Shown here one piece after another: positions 18,399-26,892 of a stretch of DNA of 64,000 nucleotides. A program made the translations under genes and the position numbers. Source of the stretch: an uncultured Reyranella sp. (lineage in GTDB: Bacteria; Pseudomonadota; Alphaproteobacteria; Reyranellales; Reyranellaceae); contig NZ_CAMFKM010000002.1 of assembly GCF_945957355.1 (NCBI RefSeq), forward strand, positions 124,001 through 188,000. The letters run 5' to 3'. The notes under the pieces were generated by a model. That model was not told the DNA's origin, did not search any database, and saw only the letters and a program-made list of their open reading frames with translations. Within the stretch, counting starts at the first letter, position 1, and each line of letters starts with the position of its first letter.

Positions 18399-18644
18399 AT
18401 GCTGCAAATCATCGTCACCATCCTGATCGGCTTCGTGGTCGGTCTCCTGGCCCGCTGGATCGGTCCCGGCGCGCAGATCCAGGGCTTCTGGATCACCGTC
18501 CTGGTCGGCGTCGTGGGCTCGGTGATCGCCACCTATGGCGGCCAGGCGCTCGGCCTCTACCGCGCCGGCCAGCCGGCCGGCTTCATCGGTTCGGTGATCG
18601 GCGCGATCGTCCTGCTGGCGCTGGTCCAGCTTTTTGGCCGTTAG
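18399..18644 (+). CDS. GlsB/YeaQ/YmgE-family stress-response membrane protein
   Basis: The 81-residue protein has three hydrophobic segments with the Gly-rich spacing of the transglycosylase-associated family: VTILIGFVVGLLARWIGPGA, FWITVLVGVVGSVIATYGG and FIGSVIGAIVLLALVQLFGR. GGGGGAGCC precedes the start. Family members are small inner-membrane proteins induced in stress and stationary phase, with no known activity. It follows xth and ends at a strong hairpin. Confidence 0.88.
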   Translation: MLQIIVTILIGFVVGLLARWIGPGAQIQGFWITVLVGVVGSVIATYGGQALGLYRAGQPAGFIGSVIGAIVLLALVQLFGR

Positions 18645-18660
18645 TTCCACCGAATCAATG

Positions 18661-18718
18661 GAGCGCGCCACTCCAGTGGCGCAATCATGATCTTGAGCGC
18701 CACCGGAGTGGCGCGCTT
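18661..18718. terminator. Bidirectional terminator-like hairpin between convergent genes
   Basis: GCGCGCCACTCCAGTGGCGC at 18663-18682 pairs with GCGCCACCGGAGTGGCGCGC at 18697-18716, with one G-U in 20 bp and a 14-nt loop; flanking bases extend the stem slightly. It lies between the convergent stress-membrane and methyltransferase genes. There is no long T-run, so its efficiency as an intrinsic terminator is uncertain. Confidence 0.65.
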
Positions 18719-18725
18719 CATCGAG

Positions 18726-19214
18726 TCAGCTCACGCGGTAGATGAAGTAGCGGTCCTTCGGCACGCCCGGGGGCTCGGGCAGGCGCTGCCAGCGCGCGAC
18801 CTCGAGCGACTGGTTGGCGAGCACGTAGCTGCCCGAGGCGGCTAGCCGGTCGAGCGCGGGTCCCAGCCATCTGCCCATCGCGACGTTCGCGTCGTGATCG
18901 CCGGTGCCGAGATCGGTGTGGATCAGCGCGGCAGTCGGCCCGAGCCTGCGCACGGCTTCCTCGATCGTGCGATCGGCGTCGCCGAGGAACAGCCGGTCGT
19001 CGGGCGGGATGCAGTCGGGATGGGCCGCCACCTTGCGTTCGAACACATAGATGTCCCGGCCGGGAAAGAGCTCGCGCAGGTGATCGTAGGTGCGGCCGTT
19101 GCCCAGGCCGACTTCGAGGATCGGACCCGGTAGGGAATCGATGGCGGGCTTCAGGAAGTTCAGGCAGTCGCGCTGCGCCTGCATGCGCGCGATGAAACTG
19201 TCGAGACGGCTCAT
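18726..19214 (-). CDS. SAM-dependent methyltransferase (Methyltransf_17-like)
   Basis: This short 162-residue methyltransferase starts MSRLDSFIARMQAQRDCLNF. The SAM motif is PILEVGLGNGRTYDHLRELF near residues 31-50, followed by YVFERKVAAHPDC and LIHTDLGTGDHDAN. This matches a small alphaproteobacterial family of compact methyltransferases without assigned substrate. It is the third gene of a probable minus-strand operon after the ABC exporter and the cyclic-nucleotide-binding protein, so it could act on the exported product, but this is only positional evidence. Confidence 0.8.
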   Translation of the reverse strand: MSRLDSFIARMQAQRDCLNFLKPAIDSLPGPILEVGLGNGRTYDHLRELFPGRDIYVFERKVAAHPDCIPPDDRLFLGDADRTIEEAVRRLGPTAALIHTDLGTGDHDANVAMGRWLGPALDRLAASGSYVLANQSLEVARWQRLPEPPGVPKDRYFIYRVS

Positions 19215-19252
19215 GACGATGCGATGACTCTTGCTGGACTCTTGCGGGCCGT

Positions 19253-19702
19253 TCAGGCGGCCTTGGTGGCGGCGCGCAGCTTCTGGTTGGTGTCCTCGAG
19301 ACGGTGCGCCAGCTCGCGCATGATCTCGATCGCCATCTCGGGGAACTCCGCGACCAGGCGATAGAACATGTCCTTGGTGATCTTGAGCGTGGCGAGCGGT
19401 TCCTTGGCCTTGATGGTCGCGGTGCGCGGCACGTCGCACAGGATGGCGATCTCGCCGAAGAAACTGTTGCGCTTCATCTCGGCGACGGCGATCTGGCCGC
19501 TCGGCGTGTCGATCAGCACGTCGGCCGTTCCTCCCAGGATGACGTACATCGTGTCGCCCGGGTCGCCCTGGTGACAGACCTCCTGGCCGATGCCGAAATT
19601 CACCCGCTCGCTGGTGAAGGCCAGCAGCTTCAGTCTCGCCTGCTCGACCTTCGAGAAGATCGGCACGCCTTTCAGCAGTTCTACTTCTTCGTTGAGGTTC
19701 AT
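19253..19702 (-). CDS. Stand-alone cyclic-nucleotide-binding domain protein
   Basis: The 149-residue protein is one cNMP-binding (CAP-type) beta-roll, LLKGVPIFSKVEQARLKLLA to FYRLVAEFPEMA, with the phosphate-binding cassette FFGEIAILCDVPRTATI near residues 84-100 (Gly-Glu and Arg present). A C-terminal helix RELAHRLEDTNQKLRAATK follows and there is no DNA-binding domain. It ends in a possible coiled coil and may bind a partner. It lies 16 bp after the ABC exporter gene and most likely regulates the exporter in response to cAMP or cGMP. I infer this from adjacency. Confidence 0.85.
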   Translation of the reverse strand: MNLNEEVELLKGVPIFSKVEQARLKLLAFTSERVNFGIGQEVCHQGDPGDTMYVILGGTADVLIDTPSGQIAVAEMKRNSFFGEIAILCDVPRTATIKAKEPLATLKITKDMFYRLVAEFPEMAIEIMRELAHRLEDTNQKLRAATKAA

Positions 19703-19718
19703 CGTGTCCTCCTCGGGC

Positions 19719-22439
19719 CTATCCCGACGCCATCAGGTCGGTGTAGAGCCCGCCCCTTGCCGCCAACTCCGACGGCGATCCCTGGGCGACCACGCGGCCA
19801 CCCTGCATAACGACGATCTGGTCGAACGGCTCCGCCTGGCTCGGCCGGTTGGCGATCCAGATCAGGCCGCGGTCCGCTTCCCGGGCGTCCGCCAGGACAT
19901 TGTCGCGGATGCGATCCTGGGTGCGGCCGTCGAACATGGCGACCGCCTCGTTGACGACCATCAGCTGCGGCCGCTTGATCAGCGCGCGGGCAATGCCGAG
20001 TTTCTGGCGCTGCGTCGCCGGCAGTCTCTTGCCGCCGACGCCGACATTGTACTCCAGGCCGACCTCGATCACCGAATCGCGCAGGCCGAGTTCGTCGAAC
20101 ACCTGCGCGATCAGAGTGCCGATGCGCTCGCCGGCCTGCGCCTGGCCGTAGACCAGGCGGCCGAACAGGATGTTGTCCTGCAGGGTGGCGGCGCTGTTGT
20201 AGCGCTCGAAATCGTAGAACTCGACGGCGTCGCGCAGGTTGGCCGGCAGGCCCTCGGCGAAGGCGCGGCGGGCGCTGAGGATCCGCTCTTCCATGGCCGC
20301 GTCGATCAGGCCGAGGCGATGACGGGCCTCGATGTAGCGGAACGGCAGGGTCATCAGGCGGATACGATCGGCCTCGGGCACCGCCTCGATTCCCTTGCCG
20401 CCGAGACGCTGCAGCAGCAGCCGGACGTTGGGCAGTTCATCGGCCGAGATGAAGCTGTACTGCTCGAACAACGGATTGTCGGGCGACAGGCCGGAGAACA
20501 GTTCGACCATGGTCTCGGCGATGGTGAGGCCCATGCGCTGCAGGTCGAGATCCAGCCCCGTCTTCCGCAGGACCGACATCACGTAGGGATCGGCCGCGAG
20601 GTTGTCGCCGTCGAACTGCTTGCCGAGCGCCGTGCCGAACAGCAGGTTTTCGGCGACCGACAGGTTCTTGTTGTAGTGATCCTTGTTGAACGGCTCGACC
20701 AGTCCGGCATAGGTCCCGTCCTGGAGATGCTCGTGCAGCGTATGCCGCGCCTTGAGGATCTTCTCCGCCAGGTCGGGCCGCAGGGCTGCATCGATGGTGC
20801 CACGCAGGCCGAGCGTGTAGATGTCCTCGTCGAGGTCGACCTGCTTCAGCACCCGCACCATGCAGGGCAGCAGATCAGCCGGCCCGGTGGCGCCGGCCAG
20901 CTCATAGTCGACCCAGTCGGCATTGGGATCGAAGGCCGGGTTGCCGGCGCGCACCGATTCCTTCCAGAACGTCTCGCGGAGTGCCCGCGTGGCCTCGTCA
21001 TAGGTCGCCGGCGCCACGGGCCGCAGCTTCAGGCCGAACAGGAGATTGTCGCGCACGGACAGCGGGAAAAGGTAGGTGTCCTGCCCGACATAGGCGAGCC
21101 GCGCGCCGATGACGTACTCCGGCAGCTGGAAGAAATCCTTGCCGTCGATGCGGATCGAACCGCTGGCCGGCAGGGTCTGGCGCGCCAGCACCTGGGCCAG
21201 CACGTCCTTGCCCGAGCCCGCGCCGCCGATCACGGCCACGCGACGGTTGAGCGGCAGGGTCAGCGAGAGGCTGTCGAGCTGCTTCACCCTGCCGTCCTCG
21301 CTCACGACGACGCCGGCCAGGGCCAGCTCCTTGCCGAGCGGCGGCGGCGGCCCGTCGGGGAGCGCCTGAAGCTCCGGGGGCATCATGCCCTCGGGCTGGA
21401 ACTGGTCGATCACCTGCTCGTACTTGATCTGCACGTCCTGGCGCTGCTGGTCCCAGTCGATCAGCTCCTTGATGGGCGACGGCAGGTCCTTGTAGGCGAG
21501 CAGCACGCCGACCACGGCGCCGACATCCATATGGCCGGTGATCGCGAAGTAGCCGCCGACCAGGTAGATGGCGAAGGGCGTCGCCTGCGACAGGATGTTG
21601 TTCCAGAACTTGGCGACGAACTTCTTCTGGTAGAGGTCGAAGCGGATCTTGAAGATCACGCCCAGCCGCTCGGCAATGTCCGCGCGTTCGTAGTTGGCCG
21701 CGCCGTGGATGTGGATCTCGTGCACGCCGTCGGCGGTTTCGGCGATGCGGCCAGCGAGCTGGCGGGCCGAGATCTGGCGCTGGCGGCCCAGCACCAGCAC
21801 GGGCTTGCGCAGCCGCGGGATGATCGACATCTGCACGGCCAGCAGCACGATCACGATGATCCCGAGCAGCCAGTTCTGCATCATGATGAAGATGATGGCC
21901 GTCAGCGCCTGCCCGCCGAGGAACATCGGCTGCACGAAGGCGTCGCCGATGAAGCCGCCCAGCGGTTCGACCTCGTCCTTCACCATGGTGGCGAGTTCGG
22001 CCTGCTTCACCTTCCGGAAATGGGCCGGCGGGAAGCGCAGGATACGGTCGTAGAGTTCGTAGCGCAGGCGGCGCAGCATGCGCTCGCCCATGCGGCCCTT
22101 CTGGGTGTTGATGGTCTTCTTGAACAGGCCGTTGACGACGACCGCACCCAGGAAGACGAAGCTCATCACCACGAGATACTGGAGCTGGTCGACCTGGAAT
22201 CCGTCGAAGAAGCGGATGACCCTTCCCGGGAAGATGGCCGAGAGGTCCAGCTCCCAGACCAGGAAGGGGATGGTCTTGGTGTCCTTGAACGCGTTGCCCT
22301 GGATGCCGTTGTTGATGACCGACTTCGGCACCGTCAGCGACATGAAGTAGAAAATCTGGGCCAGGACCACCAGCAGCAGGATGACGACCTGTTCGGGCCG
22401 GCTGTGTCGCCAGATGTAGGAGAAGAGACTGCGTTCCAT
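19719..22439 (-). CDS. Non-canonical ABC exporter (fused membrane and ATPase domains) with expanded, degenerate ATPase
   Basis: The 906-residue protein has an exporter-type membrane domain over about residues 1-330 (six spans; RRLRYELYDRILRFPPAHF is the typical coupling region). The ATPase part is unusual. Walker A is GGAGSGKD (about 404-411) with Asp where Ser/Thr is expected. The Q-loop is YVGQDTYLFP (about 450). The signature is replaced by LPATQRQKLGIARALI (about 806), and the Walker B region reads LMVVNEAVAMFD with Asn before the Glu. About 400 residues separate Walker A from the signature instead of about 100. The insert repeats the post-Q-loop motif three times: SVRDNLLFG (about 460), SVAENLLFG (about 592) and TLQDNILFG (about 750). 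It is divergent from the glycan locus and precedes a cNMP-binding protein. Confidence 0.88.
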   Translation of the reverse strand: MERSLFSYIWRHSRPEQVVILLLVVLAQIFYFMSLTVPKSVINNGIQGNAFKDTKTIPFLVWELDLSAIFPGRVIRFFDGFQVDQLQYLVVMSFVFLGAVVVNGLFKKTINTQKGRMGERMLRRLRYELYDRILRFPPAHFRKVKQAELATMVKDEVEPLGGFIGDAFVQPMFLGGQALTAIIFIMMQNWLLGIIVIVLLAVQMSIIPRLRKPVLVLGRQRQISARQLAGRIAETADGVHEIHIHGAANYERADIAERLGVIFKIRFDLYQKKFVAKFWNNILSQATPFAIYLVGGYFAITGHMDVGAVVGVLLAYKDLPSPIKELIDWDQQRQDVQIKYEQVIDQFQPEGMMPPELQALPDGPPPPLGKELALAGVVVSEDGRVKQLDSLSLTLPLNRRVAVIGGAGSGKDVLAQVLARQTLPASGSIRIDGKDFFQLPEYVIGARLAYVGQDTYLFPLSVRDNLLFGLKLRPVAPATYDEATRALRETFWKESVRAGNPAFDPNADWVDYELAGATGPADLLPCMVRVLKQVDLDEDIYTLGLRGTIDAALRPDLAEKILKARHTLHEHLQDGTYAGLVEPFNKDHYNKNLSVAENLLFGTALGKQFDGDNLAADPYVMSVLRKTGLDLDLQRMGLTIAETMVELFSGLSPDNPLFEQYSFISADELPNVRLLLQRLGGKGIEAVPEADRIRLMTLPFRYIEARHRLGLIDAAMEERILSARRAFAEGLPANLRDAVEFYDFERYNSAATLQDNILFGRLVYGQAQAGERIGTLIAQVFDELGLRDSVIEVGLEYNVGVGGKRLPATQRQKLGIARALIKRPQLMVVNEAVAMFDGRTQDRIRDNVLADAREADRGLIWIANRPSQAEPFDQIVVMQGGRVVAQGSPSELAARGGLYTDLMASG

Positions 22440-22606
22440 GAATCCTGCGCCGCCGCGATCCAGTCTCTCCCTATAGGCGATCAGTGCCTTGATTACATTA
22501 GATATTTGCCGGGTTGCCGCACCCGGCTTCGCGTCCCCTGCGGCTTGTGGCATAGTCTCGGCGTCGTTCACCGGTCGGGGCAGCTGCTTCGGCGATGGAG
22601 AGGCCA

Positions 22607-23899
22607 ATGCCCGCCAGCACCCGGTCCAAACGCGTACTGCTCTACAGCCACGACTCATTCGGCCTCGGCCACGTGAGCCGGTGCCGTACGATCGCCAACG
22701 CCATCGTCGAAGCCGACCAGTCCGTATCGGTGCTCATCCTGTCCGGATCGCCCGTCGTCGGTTCCTATGAGTTCCGGTCGGGGGTGGACTTCGTGCGCAT
22801 TCCCGGCGTCGTGAAGATCGAGACCGGCGAATACGACTCGGCCAACCTGCGGATGAACGTCGAGCATACGCTCGAGATGCGCACCCGCATCATCCGCGAT
22901 ACCGCCGACATCTACCGGCCCGACCTCTTCATCGTCGACAAGGAGCCGCTCGGCCTGCGCGGCGAGGTCGGACCCGCCCTGCGGCTGCTCAAGGATCGCG
23001 GCACGCCGCTGGTTCTCGGCCTGCGGGACGTGATGGACGATCCGGCGCAGCTCGCGAAGGAATGGGAGCGCAAGAACGTCGTGCCCGCGCTGCGCGACCT
23101 CTACGACGAGATCTGGGTCTACGGCCTGCCGCAGGTCAACAAGCCCCTGACCGGCATCGACGTGCCGCCCTCGGTGCGCCACAAGATGGTCTATACCGGC
23201 TACCTGCGGCGCGAACTGCCGCTGCATGGCGACGTGCCGCATGAATTGGAGGAGATCGAGGGTCCCTTCATCCTGGTGACGCCAGGCGGTGGCGGCGACG
23301 GCGTCGAACTGGTGGACTGGGTGCTCGCCGCCTACGAGACCGACCCCAACATCCCCTACGGAGCGGTCATCGTGTTCGGCCCGTTCATGCCGGCCACGGC
23401 ACGCGAGGCCTTCAAGGAACGTGCCGCGCGGTTCCCGAACATCCAGACCCTCACCTTCACCAACAATCTCGGCGCGCTGATGCAGAGCGCCGCCGGCGTG
23501 GTCGCCATGGGTGGCTACAACACGTTCTGCGAGATCCTGTCGTTCGACAAGCGTGCGATCATCGTCCCGCGCACCCATCCGCGCCTCGAGCAGTTCATCC
23601 GCGCCCGTGCCGCCCGCAACATCGGCCTGATCGAGATGCTGGATCCCAATCGCGGCCGCGATCCACAGGCGATGGCCACGGCGCTGCGCCACCTGCCGCA
23701 ACAGGGCCTGCCGAGCGACGTCGTGGTGCCGGGTCTGCTCGACGGGCTGGGCAGCGTCTGGCGGCTCGTCTCCAAGCAGCTTTCCCATCCGCACCGCGGC
23801 CCGGCCTCGCTCGATGTGGCAGAGACACTCGGTGCGTACATGGGCGGCGAACTCGCCTCGGCGGACCCCGTTCCCTTGCCGGGACGCCACCGCAGCTGA
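22607..23899 (+). CDS. MurG/GT28-like glycosyltransferase, first gene of the glycan locus
   Basis: The 430-residue protein is read from ATG 22607, with GGAGAGG six bases upstream; ATG 22595 is in frame but lacks a site. It starts VLLYSHDSFGLGHVSRCRTI, the GxGHxxR nucleotide-sugar transferase opening. In the C-terminal half, ILVTPGGGGDG and GVVAMGGYNTFCEILSFDKR form the GT-B donor-binding site. The same layout recurs in the gene at 26889. Sugar donor and acceptor are unknown. The gene is divergent from the ABC exporter, which suggests joint work in making and exporting a glycan. Confidence 0.85.
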   Translation: MPASTRSKRVLLYSHDSFGLGHVSRCRTIANAIVEADQSVSVLILSGSPVVGSYEFRSGVDFVRIPGVVKIETGEYDSANLRMNVEHTLEMRTRIIRDTADIYRPDLFIVDKEPLGLRGEVGPALRLLKDRGTPLVLGLRDVMDDPAQLAKEWERKNVVPALRDLYDEIWVYGLPQVNKPLTGIDVPPSVRHKMVYTGYLRRELPLHGDVPHELEEIEGPFILVTPGGGGDGVELVDWVLAAYETDPNIPYGAVIVFGPFMPATAREAFKERAARFPNIQTLTFTNNLGALMQSAAGVVAMGGYNTFCEILSFDKRAIIVPRTHPRLEQFIRARAARNIGLIEMLDPNRGRDPQAMATALRHLPQQGLPSDVVVPGLLDGLGSVWRLVSKQLSHPHRGPASLDVAETLGAYMGGELASADPVPLPGRHRS

Positions 23900-23912
23900 T
23901 TTCCGGACACTG

Positions 23913-25190
23913 ATGTCGAACGAAAAGAATGGGCCCAGGGTCGCGGTCGTCCTGAAGGGCTGGCCGCGCCTCTCCGAGACCTTCATCGCCCAGGAGATCG
24001 CCGGCCTCGAGGCGCGCGGCGTGGCGCTGGAGCTCTGGTCGATGCGCCATCCCACCGACAAGGCGCGTCATCCCGTCCATGATCGCGTCGCGGCCAAGGT
24101 CGTCTATCTGCCCGAGTATCTCGAGGACGACCGACGCCGCGTATTGTCGGCCTGGCTGAAGGCCCGCCATTTGCCCGGCTACGCCGCGGCGCGCGCCAAG
24201 TTCCTCGCCGACTACCGGCGCGACCGCTCGGCCAATCGCGTGCGGCGTTGGGGCCAGGCGCTGGTGCTGGCGGTCGAATTGCCTGACACGATCGAGCGGC
24301 TCTATGCGCATTTCCTGCATACGCCCGCTTCGGTGACGCGCTACGCCGCCACCATGCGCAGCCTGCCCTGGAGCGTGTCGGCGCACGCCAAGGACATCTG
24401 GACCAGCGAGCCCTGGGACATCAGCGAAAAGCTGGCGGACTGCGCCTGGCTTGTGACCTGCACCAAGGTCGGCCTGCAGCGGCTGAAGGAGCTGGCACCG
24501 GACCCGGGAAAACTGCGCCTCGTCTATCACGGGCTCGACTTCGCCCACCTGCCGCCGCCGCCGGCCTCGCGGCCGCCGCGCGACGGGTCGGATCCGGCCG
24601 ATCCGGTCGTGATCCTCTCGGTCGGCCGCAAGGTCGAAAAGAAGGGTTACGACGATCTCCTGAACGCGCTCGCATCTCTGCCGGCCAACCTGCACTGGCG
24701 CTTCGAGCATGTCGGCGGGGGGGACTTGTCCGATGCGCTGAAGGCGCAGGCCACTGCCCTCGGCATCGCCGACCGTTGCGTCTGGCGGGGTGCCCAGCCG
24801 CAGAAGGCTGTGTTTGCGGCGCTGGCGAGCGCCGATCTGTTCGTGCTGGCGAGCAAGAGGGCTGCCGACGGCGACCAGGATGGATTGCCCAACGTGTTGA
24901 TGGAGGCGGCGCATCAGGGCCTGCCTCTCGTGTCGACGCAGGCGGCAGCCATCGGCGAGTTCGTCGAAGATGGCGTGACCGGCCTGCTCGTGCCGCCCGC
25001 CGCCCCGCATGAGCTGGGTCTGGCGCTCGCCCGCATGATCGCCGATCCGGCGCTTCGGCAGCGGCTGGCGCAGCGTGCCGGCGAAGTCGTGCACACGCGC
25101 TTCTCCTACGAAGCCGGCGTCGAATGGATCGCGTCGGCCCTGCAGGGTCGCACGGGCGAGGGCACCGACACCGCGCGCGCCGCGGAGTAG
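23913..25190 (+). CDS. Glycosyltransferase family 4 protein
   Basis: The 425-residue GT-B protein begins RVAVVLKGWPRLSETFIAQE, the N-terminal domain typical of GT4 exopolysaccharide enzymes. In the C-terminal domain, VILSVGRKVEKKGYDDLLNAL starts the donor-binding half, and SADLFVLASK with GLPNVLMEAAHQGLPLVST carries the conserved E-x7-E-like nucleotide-sugar motif. A small GDQD insert in the donor loop is seen in exopolysaccharide GT4 proteins (ADGDQDGLPN). It starts 13 bp after the first transferase and is followed by another GT4 gene 2 bp later. Confidence 0.88.
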   Translation: MSNEKNGPRVAVVLKGWPRLSETFIAQEIAGLEARGVALELWSMRHPTDKARHPVHDRVAAKVVYLPEYLEDDRRRVLSAWLKARHLPGYAAARAKFLADYRRDRSANRVRRWGQALVLAVELPDTIERLYAHFLHTPASVTRYAATMRSLPWSVSAHAKDIWTSEPWDISEKLADCAWLVTCTKVGLQRLKELAPDPGKLRLVYHGLDFAHLPPPPASRPPRDGSDPADPVVILSVGRKVEKKGYDDLLNALASLPANLHWRFEHVGGGDLSDALKAQATALGIADRCVWRGAQPQKAVFAALASADLFVLASKRAADGDQDGLPNVLMEAAHQGLPLVSTQAAAIGEFVEDGVTGLLVPPAAPHELGLALARMIADPALRQRLAQRAGEVVHTRFSYEAGVEWIASALQGRTGEGTDTARAAE

Positions 25191-25192
25191 GC

Positions 25193-26305
25193 GTGCGCGT
25201 CCTGCTGCACACGCCGCTGAAGGCACCCGACAGTCCCGTGCCTTCCGGCGATCGCGAGATGGCGCGCGGGCTGGTTCGCCTGCTCGAACGTCTCGGCCAC
25301 GAGGTCCTGATGCCGGCCGCGAGTCGCGTCGCGCCGGGCGTGCCGCCGATGGATTCCCATCTCGCCCGTGAGCGCCGCGCACGCGCGCAGGCGGCGCGAT
25401 TGATCGCGCGCTGGCGGGCGCTGCCGGCGCATCATCCGGAGCGTTTCGACCTCTGGTTCACCTATCACTGCTACTATCGCAAGCCGGACTGGCTGGGTCC
25501 GATCGTTACGCAGGCGCTGCGCATCCCCTATGTGATCGCCGAGGCCTCGCATGCGCCGCGCCGCGCACAGGGTGCGACACGGATCGGCCATCGTGCCGTG
25601 GAGCGGGCGCTGGCGGCGGTCGACCTCGTGCTGACCGTCAATCCGCGTGACGTTGCCGGCGTGAAGGCGCGGCTGCGGCCCGGCGCCCGCCAGCTCTGGT
25701 TGCCGCCCTTCATCGACGTCGCACCGTTCCGTGTTCCCTCACGCCGGGACGCTGCACAGCCTCCCCTGCTGCTCAGCGTCGGCATGATGCGCACGCGCGA
25801 CAAGCTCGATTCCTACCGGGTGCTGGCCCGCGCCTTCGCCTCGATGAAGGACAGGGAGTGGCGCGCCCTTCTGGTGGGCGACGGTCCCGCGCGGGCCGAG
25901 ATCGAGACGCTGATGGCGCCCTTCGGATCCCGCGTGCGTTTTGCCGGCGCCGTACCGCACGCCGAACTGCCCGCGCTCTACGCCGCCGCGGACCTTTACC
26001 TTTGGCCCGCGATCAACGAAGCCTACGGCATGGCCTTTCTCGAAGCCCAGGCGGCCGGCCTGCCCGTCGTCGCCGGCCGCACCGGCGGTGTGCCCGCGGT
26101 CGTGGCCGATGGCGTCACCGGCCTGCTGACGCCGATCGGAGACGCGGCGGCCTTTGCGGCCGCGGTGACGCGCCTGCTGGAGTCGCCGGCTGAACGCACA
26201 CGGCTTGGCGTTGCCGCCGCGGCGCGCGTGGCCGCGCATCACGACGAGCGCGCCGCGGCCCATGCGCTGGCGTCCGCGCTCGCGACACTGAAGGGCGTGC
26301 GGTGA
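25193..26305 (+). CDS. Glycosyltransferase family 4 protein
   Basis: The 370-residue protein starts at GTG 25193, with GGAG from the previous gene's end five bases upstream. LLHTPLKAPDSPVPSGDREM opens the acceptor domain. LLSVGMMRTRDKLDSYRVLA begins the donor domain, and LYLWPAINEAYGMAFLEAQA with GLPVVAGRTGG is the GT4 donor signature with its conserved Glu residues. It is probably the third sugar-adding enzyme of the locus. Tight spacing on both sides indicates one transcript. Confidence 0.86.
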   Translation: MRVLLHTPLKAPDSPVPSGDREMARGLVRLLERLGHEVLMPAASRVAPGVPPMDSHLARERRARAQAARLIARWRALPAHHPERFDLWFTYHCYYRKPDWLGPIVTQALRIPYVIAEASHAPRRAQGATRIGHRAVERALAAVDLVLTVNPRDVAGVKARLRPGARQLWLPPFIDVAPFRVPSRRDAAQPPLLLSVGMMRTRDKLDSYRVLARAFASMKDREWRALLVGDGPARAEIETLMAPFGSRVRFAGAVPHAELPALYAAADLYLWPAINEAYGMAFLEAQAAGLPVVAGRTGGVPAVVADGVTGLLTPIGDAAAFAAAVTRLLESPAERTRLGVAAAARVAAHHDERAAAHALASALATLKGVR

Positions 26306-26892
26306 TGCATGCCGTGCCCTTCGCCCTCCTGCGCCATGCGCCCACCGTCTGGAATGGCGAGGGCCGGTTGCAGGGATTGACCGACACCTGTCTCAGCCGC
26401 GAAGGCGAGGCGGCGGCGCGGCAATGGCGCCTGCCGCCGCCCGCCGATCGCTGGAAGCGCGTCAGCAGTCCGTTGCAACGCGCGCGCCGCACCGCCGAGC
26501 TCGTGCGGCCCTCGATGCCTGTCGCCCTCGATTCCCGCCTGCGCGAGATGAGCTTCGGCATCTGGGAAGGTTTCACCGTGAAGGAGCTGCGGGCCGCGGG
26601 CGGCGAAACCTTCGCCGCCGCGGAAGCCGCCGGTCTCGATTTCCATCCGCCGGGCGGCGAGTCGCCACGCATGACGATGGCCCGCCTGTCGCAATGGAGT
26701 TCGACCCTCACCGAGCCCGTCGTCGCGGTGTCGCACAAGGCGGCGATCCGGGCGTTGCTGGCGCTGGCAACCGGCTGGAACATGCTGGGCCGCCCGCCGC
26801 ACAAGCTCGATTGGACGTGCCTGCATTTCTTCGTGGCCCAGGGTGGGGGCCGCGTCACGATCGAGCGCCTGAACGTGCCGCTCACCCCATGA
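26305..26892 (+). CDS. Histidine phosphatase (phosphoglycerate mutase-like) family protein
   Basis: The 195-residue protein starts at ATG 26305, overlapping the previous stop as TGATG. The phosphohistidine motif is LLRHAPTVWNGEGRLQG (RHA with His13), followed by SSPLQRARRTAELV (Arg) and a C-terminal VVAVSHKAAIRALLALATG with the second catalytic His. It is shorter than glycolytic mutases and fits small-molecule or sugar-phosphate phosphatases such as CobC or GmhB-like roles. Inside a glycosyltransferase run it may dephosphorylate a sugar or lipid phosphate. That role is inferred from context. Confidence 0.85.
   Translation: MHAVPFALLRHAPTVWNGEGRLQGLTDTCLSREGEAAARQWRLPPPADRWKRVSSPLQRARRTAELVRPSMPVALDSRLREMSFGIWEGFTVKELRAAGGETFAAAEAAGLDFHPPGGESPRMTMARLSQWSSTLTEPVVAVSHKAAIRALLALATGWNMLGRPPHKLDWTCLHFFVAQGGGRVTIERLNVPLTP

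Noticed and set aside
19590..22676. Very long plus-strand frame opposite the ABC exporter gene
   Set aside because: It is antisense to a clearly conserved protein and is rich in His, Arg, Gln and Asp, typical of reverse-frame artefacts in GC-rich DNA.
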